A DNA stretch of 64,000 nucleotides, from the NCBI RefSeq assembly GCF_000687475.1, contig NC_057318.1:4774001-4838000 (forward strand), given 5' to 3'. Positions within the stretch are counted from its first letter, which is position 1. Each line of letters begins with the position of its first letter. A program made the translations under genes and the position numbers. Shown here piece after piece: positions 24,991-34,164 of the stretch. The notes beneath the pieces were generated by a model. That model saw only the letters and a program-made list of their open reading frames with translations, was not told where the DNA came from and ran no database searches. The stretch is from Ustilaginoidea virens (taxonomy: Eukaryota > Ascomycota > Sordariomycetes > Hypocreales > Clavicipitaceae).

Positions 24991-27364
24991 TCAGCGAAAC
25001 TGCAGCGCAATAATGGAAAAGAGCATGTTCTGCAAGACATGCAGCATGACGGCCGCGCAAGTGGGCAGCAGCTCGGGCCACACGGTGAAATCCAGCCTTC
25101 CCTCCAAGCCGACATCCACGTTGAAGCAGAGCCGGATCAGGAGCCTGACGGCAAAGCTGGCCACCAGCTCGCAGGCCCACGTGACGGACGACGCGATAAA
25201 GGTCAGCCTGAAGTCGTACGGCCCGTCGCCCTTGGCAAAGGCAAAGTACGGGTACACGGCCTTGTTGGCGCCGTAGTGCAGCACGGCGACGCTGCCGAGA
25301 AAGGTGGCCATGGAGGCGTTCTCGGCCAGGAAGCGGATGAAGACGTTGCGCGCCTGCAGCTTCTGGTAGGAGCCGTAGCTGAGGCCGTTGAGGCCGAGCA
25401 CGGTGAGCGCGCGGTGGGTGAAGCGGGTCATCATGACGGGCGTCAGAACGACGAGGGACGTGGACGAGAGGATCTGGAGGATGATGAACTGCGACGGCGA
25501 GCGGAGGCGGGCGTACAGGGCGCGGACGTAGGTCTGGTAGGTCAGCATGAAGTATCTGCCGCACACGCACGTGCACATTGTATTGTATTGTATCAGCCGG
25601 GTTCCATGCTCATCTTGACAACAATGTCCCGGGGGGGGAGGACGGGGGACAGATGCAGCAGCAGCAGCAGCAGCAGCAGCCGCAGCCATCTGCCGTGGCT
25701 GGTTGCTTGGCCACTGCTCCCGGGAATCAACGCGGTCAGAACGTACAGCTTAAAGACCCAGCTCAGCGGGTAGCTTCCGACTCGCTCGCCTTCTCGGAGG
25801 CCCAGCACCCAGCCCGTCAGAGCATCGAGGAGATGCACCGTGGCGACCCAGCCGTACACGTAGACGACCGTCTCCAAGTTGTTGTGAGGCAAGGTGCGGA
25901 TGTACAGCTCCGCGTACGCCTCTCCAATCACGTACACCATGAGGCCCACGAACAGGGCGACGCAGAACCACAGGAACCTGACGAAGCTGGCCGGCAGCCA
26001 CCGGCGCCGCATGGCCACGCCCTGCGGGCGAAGCCGCGGGTTGACGTGGAGCATCTCGGGCTCCAGGTCGGCCGCGAGATGGTGGTGGTTGCGGTGGTTG
26101 CGGTGGTTGCGGCGGCGCCGGTCGCGCCGAGGGGGCGGCGTGTCGGGCTCGCCGGCCCACCACGAGGTGCTGAAGATGCGCTGCGTCTCGGACAGGGAGT
26201 GCCGCAGGCCAATGTGCCTCTCGTTGACCATGAGGATGAGGAAGGCGACGGCCACGGGGGTGGCCATGATGATGAAGGTCCACGAGATCCAGGACGTGTT
26301 GTGGACGGTGAGGAAGCGGGTCTCGGGCCTCAGGTAGACGGGGATGGGGACGGCGATGGACAGGACGGCGATGAGGGAGACGGTCAGGGGGAATCCCAGG
26401 GACTGCGGCCACCAGTTGAGGTTGTACAGGTTGAACAGTTTGGTGATCCAGGTCAGGGCGGTGAGGTTGTAGAAGCCGTAGTAGACCAAGAGGAAGAACC
26501 AAAAGTTGACCTGGACCCGGGCCGCGCCGTGGGCCGGTGGCTTGGGGTCGTTTTCGGGGCGCTCGACCCGGCCAGGCTGGGAGCCGGCGCGGTCATCCGG
26601 TCCGGGAAGAGGGTACTGCGGGAACGGAACAGCACACCAAGCAACCGCCTGCGTCGTTTGGGAGGTGTTGTCAGCACAGGAGGACGCCAGAAAGGAAAGG
26701 AAAGGGAACGGCAAGGAGCCCAAGCCAAAAAAAAAAAAAAAAAGAAAGAAAGAAAAGGCCACGGCAGACCAACAACACCCAAGGACGCAAACTCGACGAC
26801 CACACATGTGGCCACGCTTTTGCTTTTTGGCAGGGAAAAAACGACGGCAAAACAAAGGAAGAAAAGGATAAAAGAAGGGAAAAGAAACGAAAAGGAAGAG
26901 CAAGAAGAGCAGCAAGACAGGCGGGAAAAGGGCAGCAAGAAAGCAAAACGCACCAAAGCGGCGGGCAGAAACACCAGCAGGCCGTATCTGGTCCACCACC
27001 GGTCCACCATGCGCTTGACAGCCGCCTGCTTCGGATTCACCCACAGGTCCAGGACCCAGCCCTGCCAAAGCCTCGTCAAGGCCGACGAGGTGCGCGCGTC
27101 GCCGTCACGGTCCGCCGCCTCGTCGTCCGCCGCCTCCCCGGCCACCTGCGCGGCGACCAGGGTGCCGTAGCCGACGTGCACGCTGCCCCGACCGTCGCCA
27201 GACAAGGTGGACAGGCGGTCCGACAGCAAGCCGAGCTGGCTGGACCTGCGGCGCGACGAGCCGGGGCGGGGGGGCACGGCTCGAAAGCGTCCCAGCAGAG
27301 GCGACGAGTCGCTGGGACGAACGCAAGCCTCTGTCCCCTGGGTGAACTGGAAGAAGCTGGGCAT
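24991..27364 (-). CDS. Uncharacterised multi-pass membrane protein
   Basis: Exons (complement) 27364-26954, 26648-25747 and 25555-24991 give 625 residues. Intron 1 (305 bp) has GTGCGT and CGCAG ends; splicing restores a transmembrane helix (LLVFLPAALAVAWCAVPFP). Intron 2 (191 bp) has GTACGT and GGCAG ends and joins WVFKL to YFMLTYQTYV. The cytosol-like N terminus (about 115 residues, MPSFFQFTQGTEAC, Ser/Arg-rich) leads into about ten or more hydrophobic segments. A His/Arg/Asn-rich loop (HRNHRNHHH) in exon 2 is made of a 9-base DNA repeat. I recall hypothetical proteins with similar starts in other Sordariomycetes but know no function. It is not a recognisable transporter, channel or GPCR. 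Confidence 0.75.
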
Positions 27365-27615
27365 TTTGGGCGGCGGGCGGGCGGGCGGGCTGCTGTACGG
27401 TCACGGGGGGAACAGCGACACAACACGGATGAGGGCTGGCCGCGCCGGGAGGACTGAACGTGCGCGGACGTGTTTGACGGGGACGTTGATGCCGGGAGCT
27501 CAAGCCCCCCCTGAGACTGGCAGCCCTGGGTGTGTGGTGTGTTTGGTCTCGACGGGTTGACGGGTGTGCTCGGACGGGTCGATCCTGCGGAAGCGGCGTT
27601 TCGCTGCCCGGTGCC

Positions 27616-27647
27616 GATGCCGATGCCGATGCCGATGCCGGTCGGAG
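27616..27647. repeat. (CCGATG)n hexamer repeat
   Basis: Five tandem copies of CCGATG, about 250 bases upstream of the start codon of the minus-strand membrane protein gene. Confidence 0.88.
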
Positions 27648-27891
27648 TAAGGGTGGGCAGATTATTGTTGCAGCAGGTGTTTCGGATCGGCGAGGACGCG
27701 AGGGTATTCAAGCATTGCGCGGGAGAAGGTCTGGGGGGGAAGTCGGCTTTGGCAAGTCGCTCGACAGCTAGGGAGGAATGGATGGATGGATGGAGACGTG
27801 CGTAGTGCAGAAGTGTCTGGTAGTGTAGAAAGCGTCTGGTAGCGTCGGGGGTTGTCGTAGCCTGGGCCTAGCGGTTAAGGCGCGTCTTGTC

Positions 27892-27926
27892 TAGTCGGTC
27901 GGTCGGTCGGTCGGTCGGTCGGTCGT
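27892..27926. repeat. (GTCG)n tetranucleotide repeat
   Basis: Eight GTCG/TCGG units in the spacer between PEX2 and the membrane protein gene. Confidence 0.9.
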
Positions 27927-28322
27927 CTTGTGGTGGTTGGTGGTTGGTGATGGCTGATGGTTGTTGGAGCTTGCCGCCCTGGGCGCCGCTGCACAGTGCG
28001 GACAAGCCAGCTCGCGTCGGCGTCGGCGTGACCGCCACTTTTGCAACGCTACGCTACGCTACGGTCTGGCGGTGGCGGCTCCAGCCGTCAGAGAGGAGAG
28101 CGCACAGTGGCGCCTGCACTGTCGGGGCCGGGGCAAACATTCAACGACCAGACATCACCACCTCGGCTTCCAGAACCATCTGCAGCCTGCTCCTCAGGTG
28201 TTGCTCTGAACAAAAGATGCCCCCGCCGCAGGCGACTGCTCCGCGCAGTGCCAGAGCAGAGCGGCCCGGTAAAACAAAGGTACATGTTTCCCGTCGACGA
28301 ACGCTGACGCCCAAAACGACGC

Positions 28323-29861
28323 TCAATCGCCCGCGTCTGATGCCAGATCCGACCCCATGTCCGAGTTCTCGTCCACAATATCCGAACCCTCGTCGCAGCC
28401 GTCATCGTAGTCCTCCTCGGCCGACGTCTCGGCCGACGCCGCTTCTTCTGCCGGCCGAGCAGCCTCGCGGGCCGGCGCTTCCTCTTCCGCCAGCCCGCCT
28501 GCGACAGCGTCGTCGACAGCGTCGTCGACAAACGCCACGCTTTTGCCGCGCGCGGGCCTGGGCCTGTGCGTGACGCCAGCAGGGGCGGCCGGTTGCTCCA
28601 GCACGTCCCCGCTCCAGGGCTTGCATGCCCCGACGTGCTCGCCGCACCGCAGGCATGTCCAGCCCTCGCCCTCCTCGCGCTCCAGCCGCGTTGCCAGGCA
28701 CACGAAGCAGTAGACGCATCCGCATGGGATCGTCTCGTACGGGTTGGTAACGTCCGTCTGGGCGGAGCCGACGACGCCGCTGGAGGCCGCCGCCGCCGCC
28801 ATGATTTCCGTCTCGGTTGTCGCCGAGTCGCTCTGGTCCTGGTAGCAGATGGCGCACGTCCGCTCCGGCAGAAAGCCGTACTCGCCCCTGGCCGTCGGCT
28901 GGCCCTCTGCCCCCGCCCCCGTCCCCGCCCCCGTCCCCGTCCCCGTCCCCGTCCCCGTCCCCCTGGTGCTGATAATCCCCTTGGTCCTTGCCCAGATCTT
29001 GCTCAGCCAGCGTCGCCACTTGTTCACGCCAACCAGCGGCAGCGCGAAGAGGAGGAACTCGGTAAAGGCGTGCCAGACGAGCTGCCGGTTCAGGTGCTCA
29101 AACGACACCTCTCGACTCACCTGGCTGGTGGGCGACGCCAGGCGCATCCGCAGCATCCTGTCCAGCAAGGTCCTGTACCGGCCGTGCAGGAGGAAAACCA
29201 GGAAGCTCGCCAAGGCCGCGGCCGAGTGCATGGTGGTCAGCCGCGAGGTCCAACGAGACAGGCGGCGAGTGCGTGGGTGGGATGGCTGGCCGTGATCTCG
29301 TCCGTCGTCCTGTTCCAGCAGCCAGTCCTCCCATCTTGCCCAGGCGTATTTCCCAAAGACGGTGACCAGGCCGTAGAGGGACTTTTGGAGTCGTGACGGG
29401 GGCGACAAGACGGGCCCGGGCTTCCTCGCGTCGGTGTACTTGAGATTTTGCAAGGCGGCACCATAGGTGGCATCGTGATCCCACACCGTCAGCTTGAAGA
29501 GGACGGCTCTGAGCGCCAACGTGACTTCGGCCGACCAGTCGTGGTGCAGATGGCCGCCGGCAAAGTATCGGAGGGCGTCGCCGACCTGGCCTTTGAGAAG
29601 ATCGACAAGGTTCTCGTCAAGCAGCTCTGCATCCACCTGCGCGACCCGAAAGGCCGGACGAGTGCCCTGGCGGGACGTGGCAGCATCCCAGGCCGGAGAG
29701 AGCCTGTTGAAAGGGAACGGCAGGCGCCGAAGCTGGGCGCTGGCGCCGGAGGAGGCATCTCGCTGAGCTGCCGCCGCCGCCGCCGCCGCTGCTGCTGCTT
29801 GGCGAGCCTCCCGTCGGGCGACGACCCGCTGCTGTGCTTGGACGAAGCTCGAGTCGGTCAT
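28323..29861 (-). CDS. PEX2: Peroxin-2, peroxisomal RING ubiquitin ligase subunit
   Basis: Intronless frame of 512 residues starting at an ATG. PEX2 forms, with PEX10 and PEX12, the peroxisomal membrane ubiquitin ligase that recycles the import receptor PEX5. Seen: an N-terminal poly-Ala stretch (21-32), the Pex2/Pex12 N-terminal membrane domain (about 70-290; VDAELLDENLVDLLKGQ, FGKYAWARWEDWLL), and a C-terminal RING at about 336-406 (CAIC, PCGCVYCFVC, WTCLRCGE). The usual RING histidine position holds Cys (C-x-C-x2-C-x2-C), which I believe is normal for fungal PEX2. A Gly-Thr/Gly-Ala repeat (301-318), encoded by a CCCCGT DNA repeat, links membrane domain and RING. The tail beyond 432 is an acidic extension (EEDYDDGCDEGSD). 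PEX2 identity is firm. Confidence 0.93.
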   Translation of the reverse strand: MTDSSFVQAQQRVVARREARQAAAAAAAAAAAQRDASSGASAQLRRLPFPFNRLSPAWDAATSRQGTRPAFRVAQVDAELLDENLVDLLKGQVGDALRYFAGGHLHHDWSAEVTLALRAVLFKLTVWDHDATYGAALQNLKYTDARKPGPVLSPPSRLQKSLYGLVTVFGKYAWARWEDWLLEQDDGRDHGQPSHPRTRRLSRWTSRLTTMHSAAALASFLVFLLHGRYRTLLDRMLRMRLASPTSQVSREVSFEHLNRQLVWHAFTEFLLFALPLVGVNKWRRWLSKIWARTKGIISTRGTGTGTGTGTGAGTGAGAEGQPTARGEYGFLPERTCAICYQDQSDSATTETEIMAAAAASSGVVGSAQTDVTNPYETIPCGCVYCFVCLATRLEREEGEGWTCLRCGEHVGACKPWSGDVLEQPAAPAGVTHRPRPARGKSVAFVDDAVDDAVAGGLAEEEAPAREAARPAEEAASAETSAEEDYDDGCDEGSDIVDENSDMGSDLASDAGD

Positions 29862-31164
29862 GGAGGTGGCATCGGATGTCTATCGTTTGAGTCGACCGAG
29901 TGCAAGACTCGCCGTTGGGGCGGGGAGTGGCAGAGGCGCACGATTTGGAACGGGAGGCGGCGAGGCAAGTGAAGAGCGCGCAGAGCCAGCTGGTGGCAAA
30001 TTCCAGAGATTGTGAGTATGTGCCGGAGACTGGTAGTATTGGGGCTCGGGGGGTTTTGACTGCGGTTGCGGTTGTTGTGCAGACTCGGGAGTGCGTCGCG
30101 TAGTTTGGAGTTTGGTTGCGGTGGTTGCGGTGGTTGCGGCGGCTGCGGTTGTAGCGGTTGTAGCGGTTGGTTGGGGCATCACGAGCCGAGGCTTGCTGCA
30201 TGTGCTATGGTGGACCTTGGCCCCACCCACTTTGTTTTCCGGCTGGCCCTACCTAGGTAATGTACATGTACATGCTCCGTACATGGCGGGTACTGGGCAG
30301 GTACATCTGGCACGGCCCTAGGCACTGTCAGGCACTGTCCGCTCCGCTGTCAACAAATGCCCACGCACCGTGCACTGTGCACTGTGCACTTTGCACCAGC
30401 AACCCATCGCGTACCCCAGGGAGGCGTCCTGGAGGCGCCCTGGCAGGTACAGGGCAGGGCAGGGCGCCTTGCAGCACCAGACTGGATCACACTGCCGGCC
30501 CGTGAGGCGTTGAAGCTCCCAGCCTGCTTCCAGTCGGCACGCAAACCAAACCAGACGTCGGCCATGCCCATGTATGTACAGTATGTCCCTACAGACTGGA
30601 CCTACTTTACCGACTGCATGGCTGGCCTCTCCTCCTCCTCTCCCTCTCTCCCTCTCCCTCTCTCCCTTTCCTTCTCTCCCTCACCCTTCCCTTCCCTTCT
30701 ACCCAAGCCTCGTTCTCGGCCACAACCCAGCTGCGCTTCCGACTCGCAACCCTTTTGCATAGAACCAAACGACAACCGTGCCCCGTGCAAGCCGTCTCGA
30801 CGGCAGTCGCATCTTGCACCACACGATTCTGCTCCTCATCGCCTCCCCCGCAGATCTGCGACGCGACACGCCCGTACGAGCCCTGGCCGTCGTATCTCCG
30901 TGTCCCCAGACTTGGCTCCGACCCTGTAGAAGCCGCCACCAACGCTGCTGCTTCGTTTGGCAGAGAAACAGCTTGGTTCCACGACTGACTTTGGTTCCGC
31001 GCGTTTCCGGCGTTCCCTCATCGAAGACAGCCAGACAGCCAGACAGCCAGACAGCCAGACAGCCAGACAACCAGACAACCAGACAACCAGCCCCCTGGAC
31101 GGCGGTACCTCAGCTGCCTTTGTTCCCTCTCATCCGCCCATTTAGCTTTCAAGGTCGCGGCATC
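29862..31164. other. Divergent promoter region of PEX2 and the 31165 gene
   Basis: A 1.3-kb head-to-head spacer. It contains GGTTGC repeats (near 30117-30170), a TACCTAGGTA palindrome (30250-30259), a CT-rich tract (30628-30700) that may be the transcription start region of the + strand gene, and a CAGACAGC tandem array in its likely 5' UTR. No gene is recognised. Confidence 0.65.
31028..31092. repeat. CAGACAGC/CAGACAAC octamer tandem repeat
   Basis: Eight or so 8-base units in the probable 5' leader, about 75-135 bases before the ATG at 31165. A relative of this unit (GCAAGACA) sits upstream of urease. Confidence 0.92.
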
Positions 31165-33174
31165 ATGTCTCCGTCCCGGCGACGGACCCGCCGCGCAGGC
31201 AAGCTTGCCGACGAGAACCCCCCCCAACACGCAGGGTCGATGCCTGTCGACAGCTCCTGGCGCTTGGTGGACGGCGAGCACGACAGCTTCGACACCACAA
31301 TCCTACCCTCTGTGGACGGCCAAGGCGACCATGTCCCGGCTCCTCTTTCCAGCGGCCAGCCCTCTTCCGGTCTCCCTTCCCAGCTTTCTTCCCAGGGGAA
31401 CAACCCGAGCCTGGGCTCCGCCTCGGCGTCTCAGGACAGCATCCGCGATTTCGTCAAGCACCAGGACGACGAGCAGGTCATTCTTCGCGAGCCGTTTCGG
31501 CCCAGCGTCATCTCGGCCTCGAGCTCCAGCAGAGCCCTCCGGGGCTATCCTCGCACCCCCGACCCTCAGTTCAAGATGCCCCTGGTCGACCTGGGGGGCT
31601 CGGGCCGCAGCGCCCGGACAGTCCGGCCGTTTGCGACGGGGGCCGGCTACCAGGACGGAAGCCAAGGACATGCCAGCCGGCGCCACGACGCGGCGTCGAC
31701 GGGCAGCCCGCTGGTCAAGAGGGGAGCGCGTCGCCAAGACGACTCCTCCTCCTCCTCCTCCTCCTCCTCCTCGGGCGAGCATCACCGCCAGCAACCCGCG
31801 TCGCTGGCGAGCGAGGTCTGCGGCGCGCTGGCCGCCATGGGCCGCAGCGTCGCTTCCTTGCTGCCGTCTGCCCTGCGCAACGCGCTGCTGTGGGCCGGCG
31901 ACGTCGTCGTCATCGCGCTCAGCTTCGCCAGGTACCCCCTCGGACTGCTCCTCGCCGCGTACCTCGTCTTTGGCGGCGCCATGGTGGTCCAGAACATGGC
32001 CACGCGATCCGTCTACTCGGCCATGTCGCCCCTCTGCCGCCTCCCCGGCACCTCCTTCCTCCACCTGCCTTTCTGCCCGCCCGGGGGCCGCGACGCCGGC
32101 CTCGGGCGGCTCAACGCGACGGCCGCCGGCCTCGGAGCCGTCGAGTTCGACCGCCTGATGGGCGCGCAGTCCCGGTTCGAGCAGGTGCTCGAGCGCAGCG
32201 CCGACGGCGTCTCGCTGCCGTTCCAGATGAAGCGCTCCGAGGCGGCCGTGCGAGACCTGCGGACCCTCGTCCGCCACAGCGACATCCAGGCGCGGCACGA
32301 GCTGGTCCTCGAGCTGGACGGCTACATCGACACGGCCAGGCAGGCGGCGTCGGGCCTGCAGCGGTTCAACGCCCACGTGGGCTCCGCCGTCGACGCCGTC
32401 ATCAGCATCAACCGCTGGACGTCGCGCTACATCGACTCGCTGTCGGCGGACGACGACGACGACGACGCCGTGCGGCGAAACCCCTCCTCCTCCTCCTCCC
32501 CCTCCTCCGCGCTGGCCGAGTGGGCGCAGTGGATCCTGTCGCCCTTCCAGCCCGCCGACGACCCGCCGCCCTTCTTCAGCGAGCGCGTCCTCCTCGACAA
32601 GTACGTCGAGCACACGGGCCTCGTGTCCGAGCGCATCGCCGCCCTCATCCTCGAGGCCCAGGCCGTGCTGCGGCTCCTCACCCGGGCCGAGGACCACCTC
32701 GGCCTCCTCTACGACATCACCTCGCGCTCCTCGACCGCCGTCTCCTCCCGCCGCCAGGAGATGCTGCGCACCCTGTGGACCCGCCTCGGCGGCAACGCGG
32801 GCCGCCTGCACAGCCTCGCCCGGCAGCTCTCGCTCCTGCGCGAGGTCGACGCCCAGCGCTCCACCGCCGTCCGCCAGGTCAGCGCGCTCCTCCTCGAGCT
32901 CGAGTCCATCCAGGCCAACCTGGGCGACCTGCGCGACCGCGTCGCCGAGCCGCGCCTCGTGGCCGCCTCCTCCTCCTCCTCCTCCTCCGCCGCCGCCGCC
33001 GCCCGCATCCCGCTGAGCGTCCACATCGAGACCATCGACCGCGGGGTCGACAGGCTGCAGGCGGCGAGGGCGCGCATCCGGGCCGCCGAAGACGATCGCG
33101 TGCGGGACTTCCTCGCCAAGGCGGGGCTGCACCAGCGCCAGGACCACCTGATCGACGTCGCTCGCGGAACGTGA
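31165..33174 (+). CDS. Uncharacterised membrane protein with coiled-coil-like helices
   Basis: Single exon, 669 residues, started at the first ATG after the CAGACAGC repeat. The open frame continues upstream without an ATG. The N-terminal 230 residues are Ser/Pro-rich and charged, including a Ser10 run (about 194-204) encoded by a TCC repeat. Residues of about 236-283 hold two hydrophobic segments (VVVIALSFARYPLGLLLAAYLVFGG). The rest is mainly amphipathic helix with many Leu/Ala/Glu/Arg heptads (about 310-660), suggesting long coiled coils on one side of a membrane, broken by an Asp-run and a Ser-run. Comparable hypothetical proteins exist in other filamentous ascomycetes as far as I recall. 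I assign no function. Codon bias is strongly GC-ending, like its neighbours. Confidence 0.78.
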   Translation: MSPSRRRTRRAGKLADENPPQHAGSMPVDSSWRLVDGEHDSFDTTILPSVDGQGDHVPAPLSSGQPSSGLPSQLSSQGNNPSLGSASASQDSIRDFVKHQDDEQVILREPFRPSVISASSSSRALRGYPRTPDPQFKMPLVDLGGSGRSARTVRPFATGAGYQDGSQGHASRRHDAASTGSPLVKRGARRQDDSSSSSSSSSSGEHHRQQPASLASEVCGALAAMGRSVASLLPSALRNALLWAGDVVVIALSFARYPLGLLLAAYLVFGGAMVVQNMATRSVYSAMSPLCRLPGTSFLHLPFCPPGGRDAGLGRLNATAAGLGAVEFDRLMGAQSRFEQVLERSADGVSLPFQMKRSEAAVRDLRTLVRHSDIQARHELVLELDGYIDTARQAASGLQRFNAHVGSAVDAVISINRWTSRYIDSLSADDDDDDAVRRNPSSSSSPSSALAEWAQWILSPFQPADDPPPFFSERVLLDKYVEHTGLVSERIAALILEAQAVLRLLTRAEDHLGLLYDITSRSSTAVSSRRQEMLRTLWTRLGGNAGRLHSLARQLSLLREVDAQRSTAVRQVSALLLELESIQANLGDLRDRVAEPRLVAASSSSSSSAAAAARIPLSVHIETIDRGVDRLQAARARIRAAEDDRVRDFLAKAGLHQRQDHLIDVARGT

Positions 33175-34055
33175 AGCATCCGGCAAGCATCTGTTCCCCC
33201 CCCCCAGCATGCTACTGCTACCGCCCAAAGCCGGGGCAGCACGCCATCACCTACGAATACTCTTTCTTGCGCCGTCATCACGTCGGGGCTCTGCTTCGTC
33301 CCTTGTCGCTCTCTCTCCCACGCTGCAACCACGAAACCGGCAGCCGCGGCAGCTGCATCTATCGACGATATTCACGAACCGCTTTCGGTTTTTCCATTTC
33401 TCTTCTTTTTTCCGCACAGACAAGCATTTTCGCGAGCAGCGTCTTGTCGTCGCCGGAGGGAGCCTCGTGTACAACCAATCTCGATTCCTCCCATCTGAGT
33501 ACGTATCATGTGTAACCGTGAACTGACGACGTTGTTCTTACGAACCGCCGGCAGGTATTGGCACAAAGGGAATAAAGGGTCAGGGTCAGGGTCATGGATG
33601 TTGTAGGGGTTCATGGGTTCATGCGCTCAGATGCTCTCCGCGACACCCGGCCCTCCGCCAGGTGCTATCGGCCTCGACGTCAAAGATTCTACGGTGCCCG
33701 CATACACGCGCGCAGTGGCTTTCCTCTGGCTGCTTTCACGGCATCAGAACCCCACGTGGATGAAACGAAACATGACCGCGCGGAAGCAAAAGCCCAAGCA
33801 AGGCTCGTCGGGCAACGAGCCAGCCCGCAATGCATTGTCCGTTCCCAAAACACACGGCAAATGAATGCCCTGGATAACGCCGTTGTTCCGCCCAGCCCAT
33901 GCATGATGCCTGTTCGGCTGATGACTCCTGACCGAGGACCCCACGGTACGAAATATAAGATGAGGAGAAAGATGAACAAGAAATGAAGAACATGAAAAAA
34001 AAGAAAAGAAAAGAAAACGCCCATACAATGCTCTTGTGTGTACCAATGATATATA

Positions 34056-34121
<66 letters not shown>

Positions 34122-34164
34122 CAGCCGTCGTCGGGTCGTCTACACCACTCGTGTCGTCGTGTCG
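33175..34164. other. Convergent 3' spacer
   Basis: Tail-to-tail spacer of about 1 kb with a short GGGTCA triple repeat (33577-33594, not telomeric), an AT/AG-rich patch and a long GT microsatellite. No gene is recognised. Confidence 0.7.
34061..34119. repeat. (GT)n dinucleotide microsatellite
   Basis: Twenty-nine uninterrupted GT units, the longest perfect dinucleotide array in the window, about 45 bases past the stop codon of the RING ligase gene and probably in its 3' UTR. Confidence 0.97.

Larger units (their letters stand above)
27365..28322. other. Spacer between two minus-strand genes
   Basis: Upstream region of the membrane protein gene and 3' flank of PEX2. It holds a CCGATG hexamer repeat and a TCGG repeat. 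A tRNA A-box-like string (TAGCGGTTAAGGC, near 27869) has no matching B box downstream. No gene is recognised. Confidence 0.65.

Noticed and set aside
25578..27170. 530-codon plus-strand frame
   Set aside because: Antisense to the spliced membrane protein gene; His/Asp/Gly-rich without motifs and spanning both its introns.
27861..27930. tRNA-like A box (TAGCGGTTAAGGC)
   Set aside because: It is followed by GTCG repeats, with no GGTTCRANTCC B box and no cloverleaf pairing.
31303..33228. 641-codon minus-strand frame and 541-codon plus-strand alternative frame
   Set aside because: Both overlay the 669-residue gene. Their poly-Gly/Glu and Arg-rich products are typical shadows of GC-ending codons.
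33577..33594. GGGTCA triple repeat resembling telomere sequence
   Set aside because: Wrong unit (fungal telomeres are TTAGGG), only three copies, and internal between genes.
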